Assembly: GCA_026874595.1 (NCBI GenBank)
Contig: CM049308.1
Span: 71,024,624-71,088,623 of the forward strand
Reading direction: 5' to 3'
Source of the DNA: Sipunculus nudus
Taxonomy: Eukaryota > Annelida > Sipuncula > Golfingiida > Sipunculidae
Length of the DNA: 64,000 nt
In this document: positions 1 to 10,833 of the stretch, in pieces
How positions within the stretch are numbered: position 1 is the stretch's first letter
How the letters are laid out: each line of letters starts with the position of its first letter
The notes under the pieces: generated by a model
Database searches by the model: none
Told to the model about the DNA's origin: nothing
Seen by the model: only the letters and a program-made list of their open reading frames with translations
Made by a program: the position numbers and the translations under genes

Positions 1-65
1 GGAATTTGTTGTATTACAACGTTCATCTTCATGTCCCTTCCAATGGAACCTGTGGCCTGTATACC
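1..65 (-). CDS. possible internal exon at window edge, unidentified
   Basis: On the minus strand a good acceptor (TTATTTCAG) is followed by an open stretch running off the window. One frame reads GIQATGSIGRDMKMNVVIQQ, which has the composition of a real protein, but I do not recognise the family. A second frame is also open and the third has a stop. If real, it belongs to a minus-strand gene whose rest lies left of the window. It could equally be a chance open stretch. Confidence 0.25.
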
Positions 66-224
66 CTGAAATAAAACAATTTACTCAGTACATCATGAAA
101 AATGCTAGTGGCAGCAGTAGTAAAGCTTAAGACACTTGGGTGTGTGGATGGGCTGTTGGTATATCAGTGTTAAAACAAGTTTTTACAACACTGGCTCTTG
201 GACATTCTTAGTTGGGTTTGAGAT

Positions 225-480
225 GGACCCAGTTGTGACTCTATAGTGTAGCCAGAGCCACAGGCTGCTTCCTTCATTTGTCTAGCAGACAGAGCGCATA
301 CAACTGGCTGCACAGCACTTGCTGTGACCATGTGTTAGTTGCCTGTCCTAGTGAGCTGGGGCAATTGTTTAAGCCAGTGGTGTACAGGAGTTGCATATAC
401 CCTTTGGATGCATTTGGTCTGCTAGATAAATGAAGGCAGTGGCTCTGTATATATACTACAGAGCCACAACTGGATCTAGG
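225..480. repeat. inverted pair of hairpin repeat copies A and B
   Basis: Copy A (225-290, minus orientation) and copy B (418-480, plus) are about 65-bp copies of one repeat. It begins near GCTAGATAAATGAAGGC, contains the hairpin GTGGCTCTGT...ACAGAGCCAC and ends near AACTGGATCTAG. Copy A is more diverged. This looks like a small foldback or MITE family, with two more copies at 1386-1452 and 2431-2498. Confidence 0.6.
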
Positions 481-1385
481 TCATTCCACTTCCAATTTGT
501 ACTTGCTTCATCAACCTCTTATGACATTACGACTTTTTTATTATAGGCCACATGGTCAGTCAGTCACAAAGAGAATCCCAACGGCACAGAGCCCTGTGAA
601 TGCAGGCTACCAGGCTGGTTAACTGTCAATCAAAACAAGTGTAACAACACTCCTTGCTGGAAATGGATACATGGCTATGAAGCAATCATACAGTGGACCA
701 ACAGCAAGATGGTGGCCTTGGAATCTCTCCAGGTAGTCTTCTGGCAGTCCCCATAAACACCAAAAACACAGGTCATTGGGTACCTGTGACGAAACACCAC
801 GAAACACCCACTTAACTTCAAATCAGAAGTCAAAATGTAACACCAATCAATAAATAATCATCTGAAGATTATCTCTGTATTATTGTGTCATAAATTTATT
901 ACGGTACATAAAGATAAAACAAGTTTTTTGTGCCATGGTCGGTTCATGGTGGACACAGAGGCCATTTATGCCAGCTATGATGTGCCCCCTAGTGGAGCAA
1001 GTCACAATCAAGCAGAGCACTTGTCAATTGTACAGAACACTATTGCTTTCTTTTATTTTACATATTAGTGGCACAATTCTGCACTGACATATGCAACAGA
1101 TGATAATTCATTAACTGTTGCCAGTGTTTTGCTTCAAATTTGAATTAAAAAGGGTATTTTGTCACACATATCCAAAAAACTGGTGTTAAGGCAGACAGTC
1201 TCTGGGTGAGGTATCCTCAGATAACTTAATTAATACTTTATACACTTGCAATTTAAGTATCTAAAACTATGCAAATGTGACCAAGAAGTGTAGGGGTAAG
1301 GTACAATACCATTATGAACAGAGGTCCTGGGAATTAAGATATTGATCTCTCCAGGTTTTATTTTTGACTCCAGCCAGAATCCTCC

Positions 1386-2498
1386 TAGACCCAGTTGTGG
1401 CTCTGTTGTAAACACAGAGCCACAGGTCCCAGCCTTCATTTATCTAGCAGATGGGAATATCTACACCTGATGTTGGGTGCCTATCTGAGTGCCCCGTGTG
1501 CTGATTGTTTCAAGAGGCATTGTACATGCATGTGTTACATTATCACTGTCCTGTAACTGGACCACTCCATACACATGGACCATTGGCCATAGGCCGCGTT
1601 GTTACCAAGGTAACACACTTGATTGTTTCAGCTGGCCAGGCGCTAGACAGGCTCTATAATACAGAGACGGACAGCACTGCACACATTCTTGTGGTGTCCT
1701 GTCTGATATTACTAAATGTCCGTCCTTTGGCCAAATTACCAAGCATAATCTAGCTAACATACCCTTCACTACGAGTCCTTACTTGTTTTCTTGCTCAAAT
1801 AAGAAAAGGAAACATATGATCCAGGTGCAAAGTTAAGATGCAATGCTCGCAGGTTTCTAACCAAACATGACATGTTGCTTTAGGGTCAAGGACACAGGGA
1901 GAAGCCAGTTTTCAAAGTCCTTCCTCTGATTGGCTGTTAGGTTTCAGACTCATTTATCATGGAAATCTATCTCAATTCCAAACATAGATATACTGCCTGG
2001 TCCCTAAAATAGTGCCATCTAGTGAATAAAACAGAAAGTGCAAGCAAAACAATGGGTCCAAGTGGGGCTAGTAGCCATCTGCAAATTTTCTCATTTTCAC
2101 CTATAAGAAATGGTTCACACACCCAGTAAAGACCCACGTTTGTTTATTTTAAGCTTATTATCTGATTTATCTAAATATCTGTGTCCTCGCTCGCACATGA
2201 ATATTTTCAATAGAGTGTTCGTAAGCCTCACTGGGAGGCTTACTAAGTAGGCTAGCCAGGCGCATGTATCACATTTCAGCTGGATGCGCCAGTAAGTTTG
2301 CAGTGATGATGTAACACATGCAGTGCACAGGGCTAGCCTGAAACAATCACCAGCCAATCACCCGGGGCTTATAACCACAGGCTGAATGTCCTTAAAATGG
2401 GTACATTGTAGTCACCTGCATGCGCTCCTGTCTGCCAGATAAATGAAGGCAGGGACCTGTGGCTCTGTGTTTACAACAGAGCCACAACTGGGTCTAGA
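1386..2498. repeat. inverted pair of hairpin repeat copies C and D, ~1.1 kb apart
   Basis: Copy C (1386-1452, minus orientation) and copy D (2431-2498, plus) are nearly identical over about 65 bp and face opposite ways. Both contain GTGGCTCTGTGTTTACAACA followed by GAGCCAC. They could be the ends of one 1.1-kb foldback element or two independent MITE insertions. The DNA between and around all four copies (66-2680) otherwise shows no convincing gene. Confidence 0.55.
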
Positions 2499-2686
2499 AT
2501 CCTCCCAGGTTTCTGCACACCCGTCGTTGCATACTGCAATAGGACAGATTCTATACTACAGTTGGGCCCCTTTGAATACCAAAGACACGGACTGATGTAG
2601 TTTTAAGTGTTTATGTAGCACTTTTTAAAGTTTTTCCTGCCATCTACCATTTCACCATTACAAAGCCTAATTGTACACGTCATTCA

Positions 2687-2720
2687 CACAACTGTGATCG
2701 TATCAGTTATCACAGTTGTG
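2687..2720. repeat. perfect 12-bp inverted repeat (hairpin)
   Basis: CACAACTGTGAT at 2687-2698 is exactly complementary to ATCACAGTTGTG at 2709-2720, with a 10-base loop. Its function is unknown. It lies just downstream of the possible minus-strand first exon at 2815-2866. Confidence 0.7.
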
Positions 2721-2814
2721 GACTCCGCGACACAGCCACACGGTCTCAGGTTTTCCAGCTCCTGAAAATGTGTATTTAATCATTATTCATGTATATGTGC
2801 ATAAACATTCCTAC

Positions 2815-2866
2815 CTCCAAAGGACCGAGACCCATCTCGGTCGGCAGTGACCCTAAAGTCGGACAT
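2815..2866 (-). CDS. possible first exon of a minus-strand gene
   Basis: On the minus strand an ATG at 2866 opens MSDFRVTADRDGSRSFG, ending in phase 1 at a GTAGGA donor-like site. An NRF1-like motif lies about 130 bp upstream. An acceptor-like TTTTCAG ends at 2762, but it would leave a 53-base intron and a frame of only about 19 more codons, so the next exon is probably further left. I do not recognise the protein. Support is limited to the start codon, the donor and the promoter-like setting. Confidence 0.25.
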
Positions 2867-2991
2867 CTTAAATAAATTTGACGATGCAATTTCCTTTTTT
2901 AGGGGGCAAAAATACAGCGTCGCTCAGCAAATGTCTGGGAAATCCCTATTTTGGTGTTGTCTCAGACACATTTCCGTAGGCAAGAAGATTC

Positions 2992-3003
2992 AGCGCATGC
3001 GCA
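2992..3003. promoter_or_regulatory. NRF1-like palindromic promoter motif
   Basis: AGCGCATGCGCA is a palindrome matching the core GCGCATGCGC bound by NRF1 in CpG-type animal promoters. It sits in otherwise AT-rich DNA upstream of the possible minus-strand first exon at 2815-2866, which suggests a housekeeping promoter. Motif match only. Confidence 0.45.
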
Positions 3004-3009
3004 TAGAGT

Positions 3010-5500
3010 ACATAATATAGCAACTCCGTTTGTAACCTGTGTAACCTTCTTGCAAACTGCAAAAGTTTCAACTAAAATATAAACTCGCTCCGGTTTGGAA
3101 TGAATATCAAATTAAACAAAGGCTTGGACGCTTGTATTTTTTATTTTGTATATCTTATGTAAATAGTTTTAAAAAATCATTTATTATACATAATTTTAAT
3201 GTATATTATAACATCAATATAATATATTTAATGTATTTAATATGATTATCTTATGTAATATATTAAAGTTAAGGGTTCATCTCTTAATTCACATGTATTT
3301 AGTTTAATAATTCTTATCCAGACTTTGCATAAGAGTGTATATGAAATTTGGCCATTACGTCTAGTGTTGGATGCCCGACAAGAACCATCACTCTATTAGA
3401 AACGCCGTATACAATGAGAAGTTATCAAATATACGTATTAAAAATGGTCAGCCAGAAACGGTTGTTAATAAAAATATTGATAAATAGTCCGATGTATACT
3501 ATTATAACCATGTATTAATCAAATAAATGAGTACGTCTTCTTATCATTTTTTATGATTATGTTCTTAAAAAATCTTATGTCCTTTACAAAATGTTCATGT
3601 ACATAAATAAAAATTTACCCAAACGAGATCGATTTACATGACCGAGACAAATACCAAAATATGTGATATACTACAGTTACAAAATTTCAGGTATTAACAG
3701 AATATGTAGTCAGCAAATGTCTCTCTAAATTATATATGGGATATATATATTGGATTTATCACAAGAATACACACGAAATAGATCCATATGTCGGCATTTT
3801 AGTAGAGTTCAATCTATTCGCGGGCATACTAGTACATATATAAGGGTGATTAAGGGTGACAGAGAGCGCTATAAAAGCGCTTCTCTATTGACGACAAAGG
3901 TGACAGCATTGGCTTTGGAGCCGGGGGGGGGGGATGTTAGAGAGGAGCCAACTTAAACTCCCGCGTAATCCCCCCCCCCCCCCCCCTTCAACAAAGCCCC
4001 AAAGCCTATGTACAGGCATATGGGAATATTTAACTACCAGACTAAAAGAAAATAGACGTTCAAGGATCAGGCAGAAATGATTAACTGCAAGCCATGACGA
4101 TATTTATTTCATGGTCATTTTGTATTCTATATTATGGGTTGTGAGTTGCATTAAGGGACCTATTTAATTTATATTAAATTGTCAATATGGCAATAGTAGC
4201 GATATAAAAATATGATTTTTTTTCTTAGCTGACCAAGGAATTACATGGAAGGATAAACCTTGACATTGAAAGTATACTTATGCCCTACACTGTTAACAAA
4301 GGCTCTTGGTAAAAAAAAAGCGGTCTTAATCTGTTAACTGGGCGAATTTTACTCGACACTTTAAGCATTCCTGAATTGCCGTGACTTCACGTGGATGCGA
4401 GGGGCCTCATGCATTTGCAACAGGGACAAATCATGCTTTAACACCAATGGGAGCACGTGCCATGGAAGGAATCCCCCTTGTTTTCCAAACCGTCACAGTG
4501 CCTTCAAAACAATTAAAATATAAAAATACGTCATTGTGTGTTTTCTTAGAATAAAAATTAAAAAAATTCCGATCCGAAGGCTAAATCTGAGCATAGTAAA
4601 ATCCCTTCTTCATGATGTGAACTGATCCATCACTCGGACTATTTAGCCTCATCTCGCGAAATCGGCCGAGGAGTTCCGAGTGCCGACCCATTAACGAGTG
4701 CGCGCCCTCTATCGGGTTTGATTTCATGACCAATAGGTGGCGCTGTGGTCACTGAGGCAAAATGCGGGAAAGAATGGTGAATCTCGTATCCTTAAAGGAA
4801 AATGCAATATCCTCAGCAACATAGCTATTTTTTAGGGAAAATAATTGTGCAATTGCAAATTAATATATACGCAAATATACAGCTAAAACACTGCAAAATG
4901 CAAGTATACATTATTTATATGAGATTTATATATAGATATATTATATCAAAATTAAAATCAGATTGCTTGGCCTTGCGGTTTCGGCTGTTTATTTCTAGAC
5001 TAGTTTATATAAACATACATATAATATATAAATATATGTATATATATATATATATATATATTATCGATAAAAATACTAAAATACTGTTATAACCGTAAGA
5101 AACTTATATCAAAGGTGAATAATCTATGGAATAAATTCGAGGTAGACCCATGCATAAGCTCAGTAAACGGTAATTACTATAACTAAGAAATCTTGCAACA
5201 GTTTTTTGAATTTCAGTTGAAAAAGCTCCTGTTATTTACTGACTGAACTGTGCACAAAAATATAATTATGAAGAATTTTTCAGTAATTAACATATAGATT
5301 TATCAAGTGGTGATTCACATGATTATATTGATGAGGTATATTTTTAATACCTGTACTGGACTCGAAATGTAGCTTCAATACAGGACTGCAATCATCATTT
5401 GTAAAGTTCAAGTACAAATGTGAAATAAGACTATGTCATATTGAAGAATGTCTCCTTGCACAATCAACATTTTAGTCTTCTTGACTGGAGATTTTTTCCA
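3010..5500. other. AT-rich intergenic DNA without a recognisable gene
   Basis: No coding region can be supported. The stretch holds AT-rich sequence, a run of 11 G (3923-3933) facing a run of 17 C (3970-3986), a short CpG-richer patch at about 4640-4750 with a TCTCGCGA motif (4652-4659), and a TA microsatellite near 5036-5060. The CpG patch could be a promoter, but I see no exon attached to it. Confidence 0.5.
3923..3986. repeat. facing poly-G and poly-C tracts
   Basis: Eleven G at 3923-3933 and seventeen C at 3970-3986 are complementary and 36 bases apart. Flanks on both sides contain CTTTGG or AAAGCC-like sequence that is also partly complementary, so the unit resembles a small foldback. 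Long C/G runs recur in this window (about 7397, 8766, 9069, 27181, 36474). Confidence 0.6.
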
Positions 5501-5695
5501 TGCACAATAAAACAAGTGACCCATGGGTCATGACGCTCAGCCGACTGGGAAGAGATTCGCAAAAGGAAATTTTATCATCAGAATGGTAGTATATACCCAT
5601 TCAACTGAAGCATCAAACAGATTAACCAACAGGCCAAGATTTAGTCTGTATTTATATATCTCAAAAATAGAGAAAAAATGTGTAAACTTTAAAAA

Positions 5696-6845
5696 CTAGA
5701 ATACGGGTAGCCGACAAGTGACTACATGTATCTGCCAAAATCAGAGTGGAACGGGTGAAGTGAGGCATGGATTGAGTGGCAAGGGGAAATAGAGTGAGGT
5801 ATGTTGCATATTAGCATGGATGTCTGCAGCCTAAATGTGTATGTAGGTTGTGCCACCTACCACAAATCCAGAAAGCTGTCCAAGTTGTATACATACGCAA
5901 AATTTTAGGCAGAAAAGTCAAACCACTACATGTATATGTGAGTGATTTTAGCCCACGGCAGACAAACAGACAGACGCTGTGCAAAAATGTATGCAGGTGG
6001 CCCCTCCAGTTTTGTGTATGATAAAGACCAATGTGAGATCTAAACACATGCACAATATTGGCCCAATCAGTCAAATGGTTCCTGAGATATGAGCTTGGAT
6101 GTGTGCAACGTTAACTAGAATGTAGGTGGCGCTACCTGTCATAAAATCAATAAAAAGCTATCCTGGATGTATACGCATGCCGAATTTCAGGTGAATTAGT
6201 CAATTAACTGCAGAGATATGAGTGATTTTAACCCAAGGCAGATGAACAGATGGACACTGTGCAAACATGGTTACAGGTGGCGCCACCATTTTTTGTGTAT
6301 GTTACAAAGCAATCCAAGGGCTAAATTTGTATAAATTTTATTTCCTGATCGGTCAAACGGTTCCCGAGATATGAGCTTGGATGTCATCAGCGTGAACGTG
6401 AATGTAGGTGGTGCCACCTGTCATAAAATCAAGAAAGCTATCCAGGATGTATACGCATGACAAATTTCGGGTAAATTAGTCTATTCACTGCAGAGATATG
6501 AGTGATTTTAACCCAAGGCAGATGAACAGATGGACACTGTGCAAACATGGTTACAGGTGGCGCCACCATTTTTTGTGTATGTTACAAAGCAATCCAAGGG
6601 CTACATTTGTATAAATTTTATTTCCTGATTGGTCAAACGGTTCCCGAGATGAGGGTTTATGTGTGGAAACAGACGCACAAATGGACGCTGGATAGAGAGG
6701 AAAGGTCAGAGGTCAACGCAAATTGGTTAGGCACCAGTTCACATGTGACATGATAATTGGTGTAAGTTTCGGAAAAATCAGTCCATTAGTCTCAGAGGAG
6801 CTCTCTGGAAATAAATGTGGCAGTGGTGGAGGAACCCGGTAAAGA
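5696..6845 (-). mobile_element. Helitron-like non-autonomous element, family A, minus copy
   Basis: Read on the minus strand, its 3' end is a hairpin (GTAGTC, loop, GGCTAC) followed by about 7-8 bases and CTAG at 5699-5696, the Helitron pattern. The body has about 280-bp tandem units, with boxes at about 6272 and 6555 (GGTGGCGCCACC) and GGTGGTGCCACC at 6411. The 5' end is degraded near 6820-6845, where the GC-rich start seen in the 20732 copy is reduced to a CAGTGGTGGAGG remnant. Short ORFs inside are repeat translations, not genes. Confidence 0.55.
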
Positions 6846-7396
6846 TATGTTCATATCTTTAAAGGTCTCAAAAATAGAGAAAAATTTCGTAAAAAAACCC
6901 GAACAAATACAGGTGGTGCCACCAGTCTGCAGAAACTGATGAAACACTCCATGATTAATATCTATGCAAACAATTATGGTGATCTCTGCATTAGCTGTTC
7001 AGATACTTCAGCTTTTGTATCAAATTTTCCATTATTCTGAGCTGTACTTTGGAGTGCCATAGCTCAAAGGATATGGGTAAAAGAGACCTAATTTCAGATT
7101 TCCATGTAGACTTATCATGGGTCTCCCTTTGTGTCAAGAATGAAGATTCTAGGTCCAGTCGTTACGATTTGTACCCTGTTGACAGATAACTACATCCTTA
7201 AAGGTCTCAAAAATAGAGAAAAAAAATTGTGAAAATTTGAAAAAATACAGGTGGCTCCACCAGTCTGCATGAACTGATGGAACACCTCTTGATCAATATG
7301 TATGCCAAAAATCATGACCATCAGTGATGTAGTTATTGAGATGTTGCAGTTTGTTTTTATCTAATTTCCCATTATTCTGGGGGGTTATTGAGAGCC

Positions 7397-7409
7397 CCCC
7401 CCCCCCCAC
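7397..7409. repeat. poly-C tract
   Basis: A run of about 13 C lies in the second tandem unit of the 5505-7940 repeat, replacing the few C seen at the matching place in the other units. It looks like slippage expansion. Confidence 0.6.
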
Positions 7410-8013
7410 AGCTCATAGGATATGGGTAACAGAGACCTTATTTCAGGTTTCCATGGAGACTTTTCATGGACCTCTCAGTGTGTCAAAAATTAAGATTCTA
7501 GGTCCAGTCTTTACGATTTGTGCCTTGTTAACAGATGTTCACATTTTTAAAGGTCTCAAAAATAAAGAAAAAAATTTGTAAAAAATCTAAAAATACAGTT
7601 GGCGCCACCAGTCTGCAGGAATTGATGGAACATCTCATGATCAATATGTATGCCAAAAATCATGACCATCAGTCAAGTAGTAAATGAGATATTGAAGTTT
7701 TTGTATGAAATTTTTTACTTTTCTGGGGGGTACTTTGGGGCCCCATAGCTCGAAGGATATGGGTAACAGAGACCTAATTTCTGGTTTCCAAGGAGATTTT
7801 TCATGGACCTCTCAGGATCCCAAGTTACAAGGTTCTAAGTCCAGCGGTTACGATTTGTGCCTGGTTAACGGATAGACAGACGGACGACGGACAAAGAGTG
7901 ATCGCTATAGCTCAGATGACTTTCAGTCAGCTGAGCTAAAAATCTGCTAAATTTCAGATCTATCTTTGTATATGAATCTTTTCTTTTGAAGGGAATGGGC
8001 GTCTGAACAGACT

Positions 8014-8032
8014 GTCTCTCTCTCTCTCATTT

Positions 8033-8069
<37 letters not shown>

Positions 8070-8081
8070 GTATATATATAT
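8014..8081. repeat. compound (TC)n(TA)n microsatellite
   Basis: Alternating TC dinucleotides interrupted by ATTT run directly into a TA array. The minus-strand ORF across it encodes dipeptide runs and is not a gene. The surrounding 7941-10570 stretch is AT-rich intergenic DNA with poly-C tracts near 8766 and 9069 and no supportable gene. Confidence 0.8.
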
Positions 8082-9474
8082 AAACAGATCAAAACATTTT
8101 CTTCTGTTTTCAGTTAGAGCCACTTTAATTCTATATACAAATGTTATATACATAAATGTTGCACACATCTTGAACGCACACATTTAAATACATTCAACTT
8201 ATTGAGATCATCAATGATTTAGGCACAAGTATTATTAGGAATATAATTATGAGACCTATATTTTTATCCTGACCGAGTATTATGTGATTCAAGGTTTACA
8301 GTTTAAGACAATGATTCTGCCATGGTAGAGAGACTGTATAATCTTTGTGAAATCCCACTCCATATATAGTCTAATTAGCATACTATTTAAATACCTCCAG
8401 TATATATTTGATCAATACAAACAGTATACATTTGATCGAGCAAATAAAAAGACATTTGAATAATCATCTATTAATCAAATTTGTTCCCACATGGATTGAG
8501 TTGTAAACTAGTATACAGTTGAATGAGACATAAAAGAAAGATAAAAATCTGAACTCTGCACAACTGTAAAAAATACATACTAGCAGTTTTGTTTTGCTTA
8601 TTTTCTGACCTGAGTTTGGTATATGCAGCTGTTTTGAGATCTGGCATATCAAACTGAAAAATAAATTGGATGTTAGTAGGCAAAACAGATTTACAATTTT
8701 GCATGGTGTTGATTGAATCATAAGTACAGAGCCAAGCCACAGAGCCACAAGTGGTACCCTGTAGCCCCCCCCCCCCCCCCCAAATGAAGCTTTCACCTGA
8801 ATATATGGCACTGCCATCAAACAGCTATTTTGCATACTAAACTACCTCACACATGCAGAAGAACAGGTAAAAAAACCACAGCAAAAAAAAAAAACATTCT
8901 GCCAGTATGTTGGTAAAATGTGATTAGTGAACTATTACTAATCACGGCGGATACTATAAAAAGATTTCCCCTTGTGTCGATTAACCTGTAGCCCATTAGT
9001 ATGTCAAAAGACTTGAATAAGTGATGTCCCAGGTGTGAGCTGCTGGGTCCATGTCAGTATCATTCAGCCCCCCCCCCCCCTAGGACAGCCAACTTTAACA
9101 CAGGGGGGGTAGCTTTAATAGGTCAGTCCACTTATAGATAGGAGGGGATGGTAGGTTGCTCAGATGTCTTACACAGGCATGACCTGTGTTCTCCTAGCTC
9201 AACCTCCTTCTACTTCCTAAGCAACTAATGTAACAATAGTCATCAGTTTTGTCATGTATAATGACATTCTGCATACCTCTCCTTCCATGAAAGTACCAGT
9301 GTTCCAAGGGAACAAGTATACTATACACTTCAAATTTAATATATAATTATATGATGACCTTGAGAGTGCTGCTCAAATACTACATGATACCACATCTGTT
9401 GCTGTGTGTAATTTTTTTAAGCACATCATTAGCCTTGAAAACCTAAATATATATATATATATCTGACATTGGAT

Positions 9475-10060
9475 AATGGTATAACAATTGATTACATTTT
9501 TTTAAGTAATCATAATCGTAATTAACTACACTTATTTTAAAAGGAAAGTGATTGTAATCGTAATCAATTACTCTCCCAATGTAATCATAATCATGATATT
9601 TAGATATGATTATATTGATTACTTTTTTTCAATTTTTTTTCAACAGCTACAGCTGTATGTATATATAGAGGTACAACAAGTAGACAAGCTTACATTTGCA
9701 AAGTTTAACTTGTTTAAGTTAGTCAAATATATGATTATTTACATAAAATGAAGACCATTTTCATTCATATCTACTGGTGTTTTAGTGCAAAAGTATTGTA
9801 TGAGACCATGACCTGAAAATGGGAGGCTGAGATTTCTGTTATTTTCTCCATGGTTATTTTTCATTTGCTTACACAAATATGGATAGTTGTATAAAAATAC
9901 TGTTAATCACTTTGCACTCTATGATATATTTATATCAAGGCAAAATCTGAATCATTAGTGTAGTCGTAATTACTTTTGAACTAATCATAACCACAATTCC
10001 ATAACTAGTGTAATAATTGTTGTAACTGTAATCATATAAAATCAAGTAATTGTATTTGTG
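9475..10060. repeat. AT-rich foldback-like region with repeated TAATCATAATC motifs
   Basis: Motifs such as TAATCATAATCGTAATTA, in both orientations, cluster at about 9480-9610 and again at about 9955-10055, which would allow the two clusters to pair. No coding capacity is visible. It could be a degraded AT-rich foldback element or simple-sequence expansion. Confidence 0.35.
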
Positions 10061-10579
10061 ATAAAAATAAAAATTAACTTTGCACTTCAGTAATCTTAAT
10101 ATAACAAAGTAACTGGACTCATTAACTTCTCTATAAGCTATTTTATCAGCAGTCATTCTGAAAGACAAAATATATAATTTTAATTATAATTTCAATTAAC
10201 TGAGCAGTCCCTTTTATAAAAAAAGTATATGTAACACTGAAATATATATAACAATAAATACATATATATAATACCATATATGTATGAATATATGTTTTAA
10301 GTCTCATCACTTCACTGTCTCCTTCATTCGAGCAGAATGATGAACATAAAAGAACACATGGTGTTCACATTGAATACACCTGTCAGCAAGCTCAGCTGAC
10401 ACAGTGGGCTATAATGAAGATATAAAACCATGGCTTTTAACAGGCACTATAAAATGAATAGAGAGGCCAGTGAATTAGGGCTTTTTGATAATTCAGTCAA
10501 AAGTGACCAATGATACTGAATATGTCTCTGAACACCAGAATTGAACTACATATGATTGGCTAATTTTTCTAAAAAAAAA

Positions 10580-10585
10580 TTTATT
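10580..10585 (-). terminator. candidate polyadenylation signal of arginase
   Basis: AATAAA on the minus strand lies about 250 bases past the arginase stop codon. It is the nearest canonical hexamer I found. AT-rich surroundings make chance matches common. Confidence 0.35.
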
Positions 10586-10833
10586 AAATGACTAAAATAA
10601 ATTATAGTGACAGTGAAACATCACTGGTCAAAAACTAGTAACCTCAGCAAGTCTTATAAAACATAATTCCTTATTATACACTAATCATATTCTTCATTCA
10701 GAAGGCAGGTACCAGTAAATGTATTTGTTATATGATTGTATCATCTCACAAATACATTACAAAATGAACACTTTCACACTTCAAATGGTTTTGTTGGTAC
10801 AAAAAGTCTAATTGGATAAATAATAATTATTGA

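Larger units (their letters stand above)
5505..7940 (+). mobile_element. interspersed repeat element split by a Helitron-like insertion
   Basis: The left end carries GACCCATGGGTCATGACGCTCAGC. The right part has three diverged tandem units of about 345 bp (near 6860, 7202 and 7549), each opening with AAAGGTCTCAAAAATAGAG and containing a GGTGG...CCACC box. It ends in GACGGACGACGGACAAAGAG, a GATCGCTATAGCTC stretch and an AGCTGAGCTAAAA terminus. The AAAAATAGAG unit start also occurs at about 5661, left of the inserted 5696-6845 element, which shows the outer repeat was interrupted. It is non-coding. The family type is inferred only as a common molluscan-style repeat. Confidence 0.5.

Noticed and set aside
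8464-8835. 123-codon minus-strand ORF with a Gly run
   Set aside because: The Gly run is a poly-C tract; the rest is AT-rich, with an overlapping open frame and no known motif.
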